NCBI RefSeq assembly: GCF_000376565.1
Contig: NZ_BARG01000094.1
Location: 1-64,000 of the forward strand
Reading direction: 5' to 3'
DNA length: 64,000 bases
Source of the DNA: Streptomyces hokutonensis
GTDB taxonomy: Bacteria; Actinomycetota; Actinomycetes; Streptomycetales; Streptomycetaceae
This document shows, piece by piece, positions 8,457 through 15,883 of this stretch (its first letter is position 1; every line of letters starts with the position of its first letter). Both the position numbers and the translations under genes were made by a program. Below the pieces are notes generated by a model. The model saw nothing but the letters and a program-made list of their open reading frames with translations. It had not been told where the DNA came from and did no database searches.

Positions 8457-9017
8457 TCACCCGGAGATCTTGATGGTCGCGGTGTCGAACAGAGGGAGCT
8501 GGAAGCCGACCGAGGTCGTACTCGCCGGCGGTGCGGGGAACTGCATGAAGACGTGGACGCTCTCCCCGGCGTTCAGCGTGGTGAGGCCTGTCGTGGTGAG
8601 GGGATGGCCGCTCGTGTCGCGCAGCACGTAGTAGCGCTTGCGCTGCACGAAGTCGGTGACCGTGGCTCCGGCCAGCGACGGTCCGGTCCTGAGAACGGCG
8701 AGCTCGTCGCCGCGCAACTCGGCGGGTACGACGGCCTTTTGGGTCCCGTCGTTTTTGAGGTCGCCGCGGACGGTGAGGTACCCGGCCGGATCCCGGTCGG
8801 CGGATGTGATCGTCAGCGCCAGGCCGTTCTGTCCCTGGAGCTCGGCCAGCCCCGTGCCGCCCAGGCCCTGCTTCGCGCGCGGGGCGGAGCCGCTCGTTGC
8901 CGAAGCCGCGGCCAGTTCGCCGCCGCCTGCGCAGCCTGCGGCTCCCAGGACCAGGCCCGCTGCAAGGACCGGTATGAGCAGTCGTCTGCGCAGCGGGATG
9001 GTGAAGCACGTTCTCAT
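8457..9017 (-). CDS. Putative lipoprotein (pilus locus)
   Basis: A 186-residue lipoprotein with basic N-terminus, hydrophobic stretch and lipobox VLGAAGCAG (cysteine near residue 29). The mature part is a single beta-rich domain (GLALTITSADRDPAGYLTVRGDLKND, later VHVFMQFPAPP), like immunoglobulin-type or DUF4352-like extracytoplasmic domains. The ATG at 9015-9017 has an AAAGGAC ribosome site about 12 bases upstream. The OmpA-like gene follows directly, so the two are probably co-transcribed and may act together at the wall-membrane interface. The function is not known. Confidence 0.78.
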   Translation of the reverse strand: MRTCFTIPLRRRLLIPVLAAGLVLGAAGCAGGGELAAASATSGSAPRAKQGLGGTGLAELQGQNGLALTITSADRDPAGYLTVRGDLKNDGTQKAVVPAELRGDELAVLRTGPSLAGATVTDFVQRKRYYVLRDTSGHPLTTTGLTTLNAGESVHVFMQFPAPPASTTSVGFQLPLFDTATIKISG

Positions 9018-9148
9018 GGCGCTATGTCCGTCCTTTCTGGCAGATGGTCCTGGTCGGAGTCGTTCTTGCCTCTTCTCCTCGCGCACGATGTGTTGCTCCA
9101 CCGGATCAACTGCTCGCCTGGGGGCGGCCCCTACGGCGCGACCCGGTG

Positions 9149-9403
9149 TCATGAGATCTGTCCGCCGGGCCAGAGGACGAGAACGTTGTCGTCGAGCGTG
9201 ACGTAGCGTCCGGGATGGCTCGTGCGGACATCGTGGAGTTCCTTCTCGGAGAACGTTCCGTGCACCACGACCGCCGTCTCCAGGGCCTCGGCACTGTTGG
9301 TGGTGGACTGGGCGGCGACGATCTCCAGCACACACAGCCCGTGGTGTGTGGGTGCGGGACAGGTGAAGCCGGCCCTTGCTTGTGGCCGACGGGAGCGGCG
9401 CAT
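9149..9403 (-). CDS. Hypothetical 84-residue protein
   Basis: A small protein with a basic N-terminus and a folded C-terminal half (ETAVVVHGTFSEKELHDVRT ending in LVLWPGGQIS). The start is well supported: the ATG at 9401-9403 has GGAGGA 4-5 bases upstream. It lies upstream of the lipoprotein/OmpA genes on the same strand, 131 bases away, and could share their promoter. No family was recognised, and it has no signal peptide or membrane segment. Confidence 0.55.
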   Translation of the reverse strand: MRRSRRPQARAGFTCPAPTHHGLCVLEIVAAQSTTNSAEALETAVVVHGTFSEKELHDVRTSHPGRYVTLDDNVLVLWPGGQIS

Positions 9404-9665
9404 GAATCCTCCTCAGCCCGGAGTGCACCGGTCGAGCGGTATGGGACGGGATGTCCGCAGGAAGAAGACCGCCGGGCAGAGGCTGGGCCGGTCGGACGCC
9501 GGGGGCGTCTTGCCGGATCTCGCCCACTGGGCTCGGCGCTCGCTGCGGGCACGTGACGGGGGCCTGATGTGACTGCCTGGCCAGCCGGTCAGGCCCCCGT
9601 CCGCAGCTCTCGGCGCGGACCGGTACGGGGAGCCGGTACGAGCCGGGAGCGGTCAAGGCGGCCAC

Positions 9666-10496
9666 TCAGGCCTGTGCCGTGCAGGCGACGGCGCCGACAG
9701 GCTGTATGCCCGCGGGACCTCCGAGCGCGCTGGCGACGGCTGCGGACGAGACGGCCTGGGCGACCGGCTGAGCTCGTGCGCCGTCCCGGAGCACCTGGCC
9801 GGGCGGCATGCGTCCCGCGGGGACTGAGCTGTTCACCGGCGGCGGATGCTGTGGAGGAGGGCTGTCGTACCCGCTCAGGACGATCGTCCGGAGACGGCGG
9901 TCGAGGTGGTGCACCTCGCGACGTGCCCAACCGGCGCCGATGTCGCGGAGATGCGCCTCGGTGAGCCCTAGGTCGAACGGGGTCCGGTCCGCGGGACTGC
10001 TGGCGTGAGCCCTCCATTCGGAGGCGTCGGCGCGGTCAGCGTCTGCGGTGACGTGCACGAGTGCGTAGAACATGCCGCCCGGCTTCAGCCAGCGGCCCAC
10101 GTCCGTGAGGAGCCGACCCGGTTCCAGATACGGCAGGCCGTAGCGGCAGGTGACGATGTCGACGCTGCCGGGTGCCAGATGGCCGGGTATCGGATCCGCG
10201 ACGATGTCCCAGAGCGCGTACGACAGGCCTTTGAGAGGCGCTGCCCTTTCGGCCCGCCGAAGGGCCTCGTCGGAGAAGTCGTACCCGGTTACCGCGAGGC
10301 CCCAGGAGGCAAGTTGGCGTGTCCACTGGCCCGTGCCGCACGCGAGGTCGATGGCGGTCATACCGGGGTGCGGGGCGGTGGCCTGCTCGAAGAGTGCGCT
10401 CTCGGCCGGACTGACGGCGACCGGCGGGAAAGACGCGGCCCACTCATTCCAGTCTGCTGCCGAGAGCCGGTGGGTTCTTAAGGCGGTGGGGGTCAT
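9666..10496 (-). CDS. Class I SAM-dependent methyltransferase with an unusual C-terminal tail
   Basis: A 276-residue protein. Residues about 40-150 form a class I methyltransferase fold: motif I AIDLACGTGQWTRQL, motif II with VTGYDFSDEA, motif IV DIVTCRYGLPYLEPG and motif V LKPGGMFYALVHV. The last 65 or so residues (after LRTIVLSG) are proline- and alanine-rich, do not look like part of the fold, and end in a hydrophobic run with GAVACTAQA. The ATG at 10494-10496 overlaps the stop of the 95-residue ORF upstream as ATGA, so the two are coupled. The substrate is unknown. The tail may be a fused peptide, a linker or the result of a frameshift. Confidence 0.8.
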   Translation of the reverse strand: MTPTALRTHRLSAADWNEWAASFPPVAVSPAESALFEQATAPHPGMTAIDLACGTGQWTRQLASWGLAVTGYDFSDEALRRAERAAPLKGLSYALWDIVADPIPGHLAPGSVDIVTCRYGLPYLEPGRLLTDVGRWLKPGGMFYALVHVTADADRADASEWRAHASSPADRTPFDLGLTEAHLRDIGAGWARREVHHLDRRLRTIVLSGYDSPPPQHPPPVNSSVPAGRMPPGQVLRDGARAQPVAQAVSSAAVASALGGPAGIQPVGAVACTAQA

Positions 10497-10780
10497 GGCG
10501 TGTTCTTCGGCGGCGCGTCGGTGCAACGGATCTGGCGCAGCCGACTCAGGTCGAAGCCGGGAGTGGTCACCTCACCCGCGGGCACTCCGAACAGGTTCAC
10601 TGGTGAGGGCTCGTCAGGGAGGTGCGGCAGGGCGGACAGGGCGGCCTGTGGCTCTCGGACCTGGAGGCGTTCTTCGGCCGGCGGCGCTGTCCAGGGCATA
10701 GCCGCATCCGCTGCCGGGGCGGCACGCCAACGGCTGCGGCGGCCCGGCCTGCCGCGGTGTGTCAGCGGTGACTTGCTCAT
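10493..10780 (-). CDS. Hypothetical 95-residue protein coupled to the methyltransferase
   Basis: A basic, proline/alanine-rich N-terminal half (RGRPGRRSRWRAAPAADAAM) is followed by a more ordered C-terminal part ending FDLSRLRQIRCTDAPPKNTP. The ATG at 10778-10780 has a good GGAAGGAC ribosome site, and the stop overlaps the methyltransferase start as ATGA. No family was recognised. A small protein coupled to a methyltransferase could be a partner or a precursor peptide, but no other maturation enzyme is visible nearby, so this stays speculative. Confidence 0.5.
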   Translation of the reverse strand: MSKSPLTHRGRPGRRSRWRAAPAADAAMPWTAPPAEERLQVREPQAALSALPHLPDEPSPVNLFGVPAGEVTTPGFDLSRLRQIRCTDAPPKNTP

Positions 10781-11226
10781 GAGCGCGTCCTTCCTGGGAG
10801 GTTGGTGCGGCGAGAGCGGGGACCGAGGAGGTCCAGCACCTGGCCCGCGGCGTCGGACGGCGCTGCACGCGCTGTCTTCCGTGCGGAGTGGCTGCTCGGT
10901 GACGCTGGCGCCTGCGTGCGGGTGCGGTCCGACGCGGCAGCACGGCCGGCGGGCGGCGGTTGCTGGACCGTGGGCAGGGGCCGGTCCTGCGACGGTGGGA
11001 TGGACAGGCCCCTGCCCGGTACTTCCGGCAGCCCCCGTTTAGGGGGTTCGGAGGGCGACCGGAAGCAGTGGGAGGAACTGCCCGACACCGCTGGGGCGGG
11101 AACCAAACCGCGCGCGGCGGGTGTCAGGTGGTGTGCGTGGCGCGTGCAAGGGGGTCTCCTGGTGGTTGGGTGCGGTTCAAGACAGCGCCAACGACGGTGA
11201 TCCCGCCCGGCAGCCGGACGATTCAC
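10777..11226 (-). CDS. Possible small protein upstream of the methyltransferase pair
   Basis: An open frame of up to 149 residues with low-complexity Pro/Ser/Arg composition, whose stop overlaps the next start as ATGA. The final residues (VLDLLGPRSRR) have GC-rich third positions compatible with coding. No clear ribosome site fixes the start and the actual protein may be shorter. No domain is recognised. It is listed because the ATGA overlap repeats the pattern of the next two genes, but a chance frame cannot be excluded. Confidence 0.25.
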   Translation of the reverse strand: MNRPAAGRDHRRWRCLEPHPTTRRPPCTRHAHHLTPAARGLVPAPAVSGSSSHCFRSPSEPPKRGLPEVPGRGLSIPPSQDRPLPTVQQPPPAGRAAASDRTRTQAPASPSSHSARKTARAAPSDAAGQVLDLLGPRSRRTNLPGRTRS

Positions 11227-11269
11227 CTCCGCTGCCGGGTGATAGTGCTACGTGCGCACACCATGTGTC

Positions 11270-11412
11270 AACGATAGTTCTGAAATCCAGAACGATCGTT
11301 TCATCTCGGTAGATGGCCGGTGGTGCGGTCTTGTGGCCTCCGGGGCGGTCTGGCCCCATCCGGGAAGAACGCCGGGAATTTAACGATCGAATATGGCCAA
11401 TAAACGATCGTT
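11270..11412. promoter_or_regulatory. Operator array: four AACGATCGTT-type palindromes in two phased pairs
   Basis: The divergent intergenic region holds AACGATAGTT (11270-11279), AACGATCGTT (11291-11300), AACGATCGAA (11382-11391) and AACGATCGTT (11403-11412). Within each pair the sites start exactly 21 bases apart, two helical turns, and the pairs are 91 bases apart. The region is also more AT-rich than its surroundings. The XRE-family gene starts about 80 bases downstream, so autoregulation by that protein is the simplest reading. Confidence 0.75.
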
Positions 11413-11493
11413 GAGAACTGTGGGTGTTGCGCGTACTCTGCCATGCACATGTACGGGAGCCGCTGCCCCCATGGGCCCGTAGGGAGAACCTCG

Positions 11494-12105
11494 TTGGAGC
11501 CTTCGACGTCACTGCCCGAGACGCTTCAGCGTCTGGAAGAGCTGATCCACGAACGAGGCCTGAAGCGCGCGGACATCTTCGACCCGCAGGCGCTGGCCGC
11601 GAAGACGGCCCTGCCGGACGCGGTCATCAGCCGCCTGCTCAAGGGCCGCAAGCCCGCAGCCGATACGGTCAATGAGCGCGTCTGCGCACGCATGAAGGTC
11701 GTCAGCACCGCTTACCTGGCCCGCACCGGCAAACGCATGTCGGAGCTGGCCGCCGACCTCCATGCACGACTGGGCATCTCCGACGTGTGGGCACGCAACG
11801 TTTGCGAAGGCCGGAAAACACCCAACATTGATCTCCTGCACCACTTGGCCGCGTACTTCGGCGTCGAGGACGACGAACGCTTCTTCACGGCGCCACCCGA
11901 GGAAGCCCTCAACCGCGTACTGCTGCCCACCCTGCGAGAACTCGATAGCCCCGAAGAAGATCCTGTCGAAGTGCTCATGCGCCGCTACGGCGTGAAAAAC
12001 GCGCACATGCGGCAGGACGGCTCCATGACACGAGCCCAAATCGAACGCATTTTTGAGGGAGTGCTGCGATCGGTGCTGCCGCAAGAGGGAGAGTCCGGCA
12101 AATGA
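11494..12105 (+). CDS. XRE-family DNA-binding regulator
   Basis: A 203-residue cytoplasmic protein. It carries two candidate helix-turn-helix units: ALAAKTALPDAVISRLLKGR (about 35-55) and the XRE-like block LGISDVWARNVCEGRKTP with LHHLAAYFGV (about 90-130). The usual 'gene for an XRE protein next to an HExxH protein' layout is seen, since its stop overlaps the next start as ATGA. An ATG at 11443 opens the same frame but lacks a ribosome site, whereas the TTG at 11494 has AGGGAGA 7 bases upstream and is preferred. It probably binds the AACGATCGTT array just upstream. Confidence 0.82.
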   Translation: MEPSTSLPETLQRLEELIHERGLKRADIFDPQALAAKTALPDAVISRLLKGRKPAADTVNERVCARMKVVSTAYLARTGKRMSELAADLHARLGISDVWARNVCEGRKTPNIDLLHHLAAYFGVEDDERFFTAPPEEALNRVLLPTLRELDSPEEDPVEVLMRRYGVKNAHMRQDGSMTRAQIERIFEGVLRSVLPQEGESGK

Positions 12106-12707
12106 GCACCAAGGAGATGAAGTTACTGATCAGTGCCCTGGGGGAGGAAGCAGCGAAGGAACTTCAGCGCCCGGCGGAACCCCGGGATGTGATGCGCCAG
12201 TTCTGCCGGGCCATGAGCGTCCGCAAGGGCCGGCTCATAGAACTCAAGTTCTACTCCTTCCCGCCGGATGCGGGAGTTTCGGGCTTGTGCCTGGACCTCG
12301 GCGACCGTTCGATCATCGTCGTTGAGGAAGCCACCGCCTCCGAGGCCCAACTCGTCATTGTGGGCCATGAGCTCAAGCACGCGGACATGGGCACCGGCCA
12401 TCACGCGGCCGGAATGCCGGCAGCGGCCCGCACTCACGGCACTCTTCAACAGCCCGAAGCCGTCCGCCGCGCGCTCCAGCAAATCCTTGACGAATACGAT
12501 TTGACGAGTGAGGCCGTCCTGACTGTGTCGGCCCGCGATCATTGCGCCGACGAGCACGAGATAGACGCGGAGACCTTCGGCCTTCTGTTCGCCGCCGCCG
12601 TGAGGCCCTGGATAAGGGGGCGGTACGCGCAGGGACCCGTCAGCGACGCGACCGTCGAGGGACGCATCAACCTCTCCCTCCTCAGCCGCGGCGGCACCCT
12701 CTTATGA
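12102..12707 (+). CDS. ImmA/IrrE-like HExxH protein (toxin-like)
   Basis: A 201-residue protein with the zinc-peptidase-like motif GHELKHADMG (His-Glu-x-x-His, about residues 84-93) after a strand of the form SEAQLVIV. In the ImmA/IrrE family such proteins cleave or inactivate a partnered XRE repressor in response to a signal; related Streptomyces entries are often labelled as the toxin component of a toxin-antitoxin system. The ATG at 12102 overlaps the XRE stop, and the stop overlaps the membrane-protein start as ATGA. Protease activity and the XRE protein as target are inference from the motif and gene order. Confidence 0.72.
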   Translation: MSTKEMKLLISALGEEAAKELQRPAEPRDVMRQFCRAMSVRKGRLIELKFYSFPPDAGVSGLCLDLGDRSIIVVEEATASEAQLVIVGHELKHADMGTGHHAAGMPAAARTHGTLQQPEAVRRALQQILDEYDLTSEAVLTVSARDHCADEHEIDAETFGLLFAAAVRPWIRGRYAQGPVSDATVEGRINLSLLSRGGTLL

Positions 12708-13903
12708 GTGCACACTTCCACATCCCCTACGCCATCCCCACCGCGCTCCTGGCGATCGCCCTTCTCCTCAAATTACCTACCCTCGTGCGGGCCTGGCGTG
12801 ATCCCAACGTCAAGGCCACCACGCTCCTGCTGGCCTTCGCGACGGCCGTACTCGTCGTCATCACGCCCGTCAACATCGAACGACTCAACCAGCTGACCGG
12901 CGTCCCCAACATCGCATCACCCTGGGCCTATTCGTTCCTGACTGCGTTCTGCGCCACCGCCCTCACCATGATCATGCGCTGGCGGGAGGAACCGTCGGCC
13001 CAGCGTCAGCGGCGGATGCGCCGCATCTACTGGATCTACGCCGGTATCGTCGTCCTGCTGTGGGTGACGTTTCTGCTGGCCCATGTGCCCGAGCCGAGGA
13101 TCTACGACCTCGACACCTACTACGCCAGCACCCCCTGGATGAGCGAGCACATCCTCCTGTACCTGGGCGCCCACATGGTGACGTCCGTGGTCGCCACGTC
13201 CATGCTGGTCAAGTGGTTCCCCAAGGTTGAAAACCGCTGGCTGAAATCGGGCGTCGTCTTCCTGCAGCTCGGCTTCACCTCCGGGCTCCTCTACGACACG
13301 ACGAAGCTGATCGCGATCGGCGCCCGCTGGTCCGGCCACAACTGGGACAGCCTCAGCACCAACGTCGCGCCGCCCTTCGCCCTCCTGTCAGGCATCCTCG
13401 TCGCCATGGGGTTCATCGTCCCCCAGGCCGGGCCCCTCCAGCAGAGGTGGTTCCGCGACCGGCGTGAGTACCGGCACTTGCGCGCACTGTGGCGGGCCCT
13501 GTACGACGTCACCCCCTCGAGCGCCCCGGCCCGGTTCGGCCTCTGGGTGCCCCTCGACCTCCGCCTGGTCCAACGCCAACAGCGCATTCACGACGCCCTG
13601 CGCGTCCTGGCCCCCTATTTCGACCAGGACCTCTACCAGAAGGCACACCAAACGGCACTGGCCGACAACACCGAGGAGAAGGCCTGCGCCCTGGCCCGCG
13701 CAGTCACCGTCCGCGCAGCCATCGACGCCCACCGCACCGAATGGCCCAGCTCGGAGAGCCTCACCGCACGGCAGCTCGAATTCGGCACCGATATGCACGA
13801 GCACATCGACACGATCGCGCAGGCCCTGCATCGCCCTCGCCTCGTCGACAGCATCCGCCAGCGGGTGACCAGCACAGAAAGCGCCGATACCTATGCCCCC
13901 TAG
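12704..13903 (+). CDS. MAB_1171c-like multi-pass membrane protein
   Basis: A 399-residue protein. About seven hydrophobic segments occupy residues 5-255 (for example IPTALLAIALLLKLPTLV, TTLLLAFATAVLVVITPV, IYAGIVVLLWVTFLLAHV and PPFALLSGILVAMGFIVP). A cytoplasmic C-terminal domain of about 140 residues follows, with helical character (RLVQRQQRIHDALRVLAPYF). This matches the putative-transporter family of Streptomyces that carries a DUF6545-type tail. The start overlaps the HExxH gene as ATGA and the stop overlaps the FAD gene by 11 bases. It could be a sensor or transporter; which, the sequence does not say. Confidence 0.78.
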   Translation: MSAHFHIPYAIPTALLAIALLLKLPTLVRAWRDPNVKATTLLLAFATAVLVVITPVNIERLNQLTGVPNIASPWAYSFLTAFCATALTMIMRWREEPSAQRQRRMRRIYWIYAGIVVLLWVTFLLAHVPEPRIYDLDTYYASTPWMSEHILLYLGAHMVTSVVATSMLVKWFPKVENRWLKSGVVFLQLGFTSGLLYDTTKLIAIGARWSGHNWDSLSTNVAPPFALLSGILVAMGFIVPQAGPLQQRWFRDRREYRHLRALWRALYDVTPSSAPARFGLWVPLDLRLVQRQQRIHDALRVLAPYFDQDLYQKAHQTALADNTEEKACALARAVTVRAAIDAHRTEWPSSESLTARQLEFGTDMHEHIDTIAQALHRPRLVDSIRQRVTSTESADTYAP

Positions 13904-15290
13904 TGCTACGAACCGCCGACCCACCTCCGTCGTCATCGGGGCAAGCGCAGCCGGGCTCTTCGCAGCGGCCGCCCTGAGCGAGATCGCCGACGTCACCATC
14001 GTCGAGCGCGACCTGCTGCCCCACGGGGCCGAGCCGCGCCGCGGAGTCCCGCAAGCGCGCCACGCTCACTTGGTGTGGAGCGGCGGGGTGAAGGCCTTCA
14101 ACGACCTGCTGCCAGGCGTCACCGACGACGTCCTCGCCAAGGGCGGCCGCCTGGTCCACATCATGGGCGACATGGTCTCCCGTGCGCCCAACGAAGTGTG
14201 GTTCCGCCGCTTCACAGCGACCCATCACCGCAATCTCGTCTGCTCCCGCGACCTCCTCGACTCCGTGCTCCGCGACCGCGTCCGAGCTCTGGAGAACGTC
14301 ACGATCCGCGAGAACACCACCGCGCTCGGACTCGTCGGAGACGCCGCCCGTGTCACCGGCCTGCACGTCAGCACCGACGGCGACGAAGCCACCCTGGCCG
14401 CCGACCTTGTCATCGATGCGTCCGGCCGGGGCTCCCGCAGTCCCGCGTGGCTCGAAGGCCTGGGCCTGCCCAAGACTCCCGAACGGGAAGTCAACGCCGG
14501 CGTCGCCTACGCCACCCGCCTCTACCGGGCTCCGGGCCGCACCGCCGACATCACCTTCCCGCTCGTCAACGTCCAGGCCAACCCCGCCAAGGCGCCAGGC
14601 CAGGGCGGCATCATCCTGCCCATCGAAGACAACCAGTGGATCGTCACCCTCGCCGGAACCCGCGGGGGAGAGCCGACCGACGACCCGAACGCCTTCGAAG
14701 ACTTCGCCCTCAGCCTCGGCCACCCCGTCATCGGCCAACTCATCAAGGACGCCGAACCGCTCGGAGAGATCGCCACCACGCGAAGCACGGGCAACAACCG
14801 CCGCTACTACGAGAAGGAGGACCGCTGGCCCGACGGCTACGCGGTCCTCGGTGACGCCATCGCCGCGTACAACCCCGTCTACGGGCACGGCCTGACCGTC
14901 GCCGCCCAGTGCGCGATAGCCGTCCGGGACATCCTGCAGTCCACCAGCATCACCGCACCCGGCACGGCCAAGCGTCTCCAGCGTGCCGCCGCCCGCCCGG
15001 TCGCCGCCGCCTGGGACCTCGCCGTCGGACAGGACGCCTTCTACCCCGGGGCCGCAGACACACCACCCACCGCCGTGGAGAAGCTCCTCGCCCGATTCGT
15101 CGACCAGGCAGTCGCCACCGGAGCCCGCAACCCCCGGGCCCTTGGCGCGCTGCTGGACGTGATGAGCCTGGAGAAACCCGCCACCCGCCTCTTCTCGCCC
15201 GACATGCTCATCCCCATGCTCCTCGGCCCGAAGAAACCACACCTGCCCCAGGCCCCTCTGAGTGAGCAGGAATGGAAGAGCGTTTCCTAA
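13893..15290 (+). CDS. FAD-dependent monooxygenase-like oxidoreductase
   Basis: A 465-residue flavoprotein of the aromatic hydroxylase/geranylgeranyl-reductase-like superfamily. The Rossmann motif is SVVIGASAAGLFAAAALSE (about 12-30) with the acidic VERDLLPH strand end. The DG-type motif is seen as LVIDASGRGSRSPAWLEGLG (about 172-190), and the second FAD motif as YAVLGDAIAAYNPVYGHGLT (about 315-335). It is cytoplasmic or membrane-associated; there is no signal peptide. It is coupled to the membrane protein upstream, so its substrate may be what that protein senses or moves. The substrate is unknown. Confidence 0.85.
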   Translation: MPPSATNRRPTSVVIGASAAGLFAAAALSEIADVTIVERDLLPHGAEPRRGVPQARHAHLVWSGGVKAFNDLLPGVTDDVLAKGGRLVHIMGDMVSRAPNEVWFRRFTATHHRNLVCSRDLLDSVLRDRVRALENVTIRENTTALGLVGDAARVTGLHVSTDGDEATLAADLVIDASGRGSRSPAWLEGLGLPKTPEREVNAGVAYATRLYRAPGRTADITFPLVNVQANPAKAPGQGGIILPIEDNQWIVTLAGTRGGEPTDDPNAFEDFALSLGHPVIGQLIKDAEPLGEIATTRSTGNNRRYYEKEDRWPDGYAVLGDAIAAYNPVYGHGLTVAAQCAIAVRDILQSTSITAPGTAKRLQRAAARPVAAAWDLAVGQDAFYPGAADTPPTAVEKLLARFVDQAVATGARNPRALGALLDVMSLEKPATRLFSPDMLIPMLLGPKKPHLPQAPLSEQEWKSVS

Positions 15291-15338
15291 CCGTCCGAGT
15301 CAGGGCGCCGAGCCGCCGAGTCCATGGGGAGATTGAAC

Positions 15339-15797
15339 GTGGAGCACGCCAGCGAACCGCACACCGACGATGCCGTCCACGTCACGGTCCTGGCCTTCGA
15401 ACCCGGTGCAACATACGACTCCCGGGGCCATCCGTGCGCCCAGTGCCTGTGGCGTACGGACAGCGATCTGACTGCCACATCGGATCATGACATGGCGATG
15501 CTGGCCCGAGCCGACGGCAGACCCCGCGAACTGGCTTCCTTCGAGGCCCCCGTCGTGGACTGCCCGTTCGGTGAGTTGGACGCCGCCCAGCCGCTGCCCT
15601 GGTGCGCTGGGTGGCTCGCCGTGATCGGACAACACCATCTCGCGGTTCAACTCGTGATTGCGATGAACTCGCTGCCCCGCAACATCCTGAAACCGCAGGC
15701 CACTTGGCCGCCCCTGCACTCCAGCTTGGCGGCGCTCCTCGAAGCTCGCGAGGAGCAGCTGCAGCGCAGGCGAGTAGGTCGCGAAGGGCACGGATGA
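15339..15797 (+). CDS. DUF6283-like cysteine protein
   Basis: A 152-residue protein with the CAQCLWR motif near residue 33 and a C-terminal helical tail. This pattern (Pro-Cys-x-x-Cys-x-Trp-Arg) characterises the small DUF6283 family of actinobacteria and phages, of unknown function; metal binding by the cysteines is plausible. The GTG at 15339 is preferred to an ATG at 15324 because GGGGAGA lies 6 bases before it. It follows the FAD gene by 48 bases on the same strand and may be co-transcribed, though it is not a known partner. Confidence 0.65.
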   Translation: MEHASEPHTDDAVHVTVLAFEPGATYDSRGHPCAQCLWRTDSDLTATSDHDMAMLARADGRPRELASFEAPVVDCPFGELDAAQPLPWCAGWLAVIGQHHLAVQLVIAMNSLPRNILKPQATWPPLHSSLAALLEAREEQLQRRRVGREGHG

Positions 15798-15883
15798 CGG
15801 GACGGTGGCGCGCGGGATGGGGAGGCGCATGGTCGTCCACGACCTCAACCAGCCCGCGAGAAGGGGGAGCCTCTCGGACAAGA

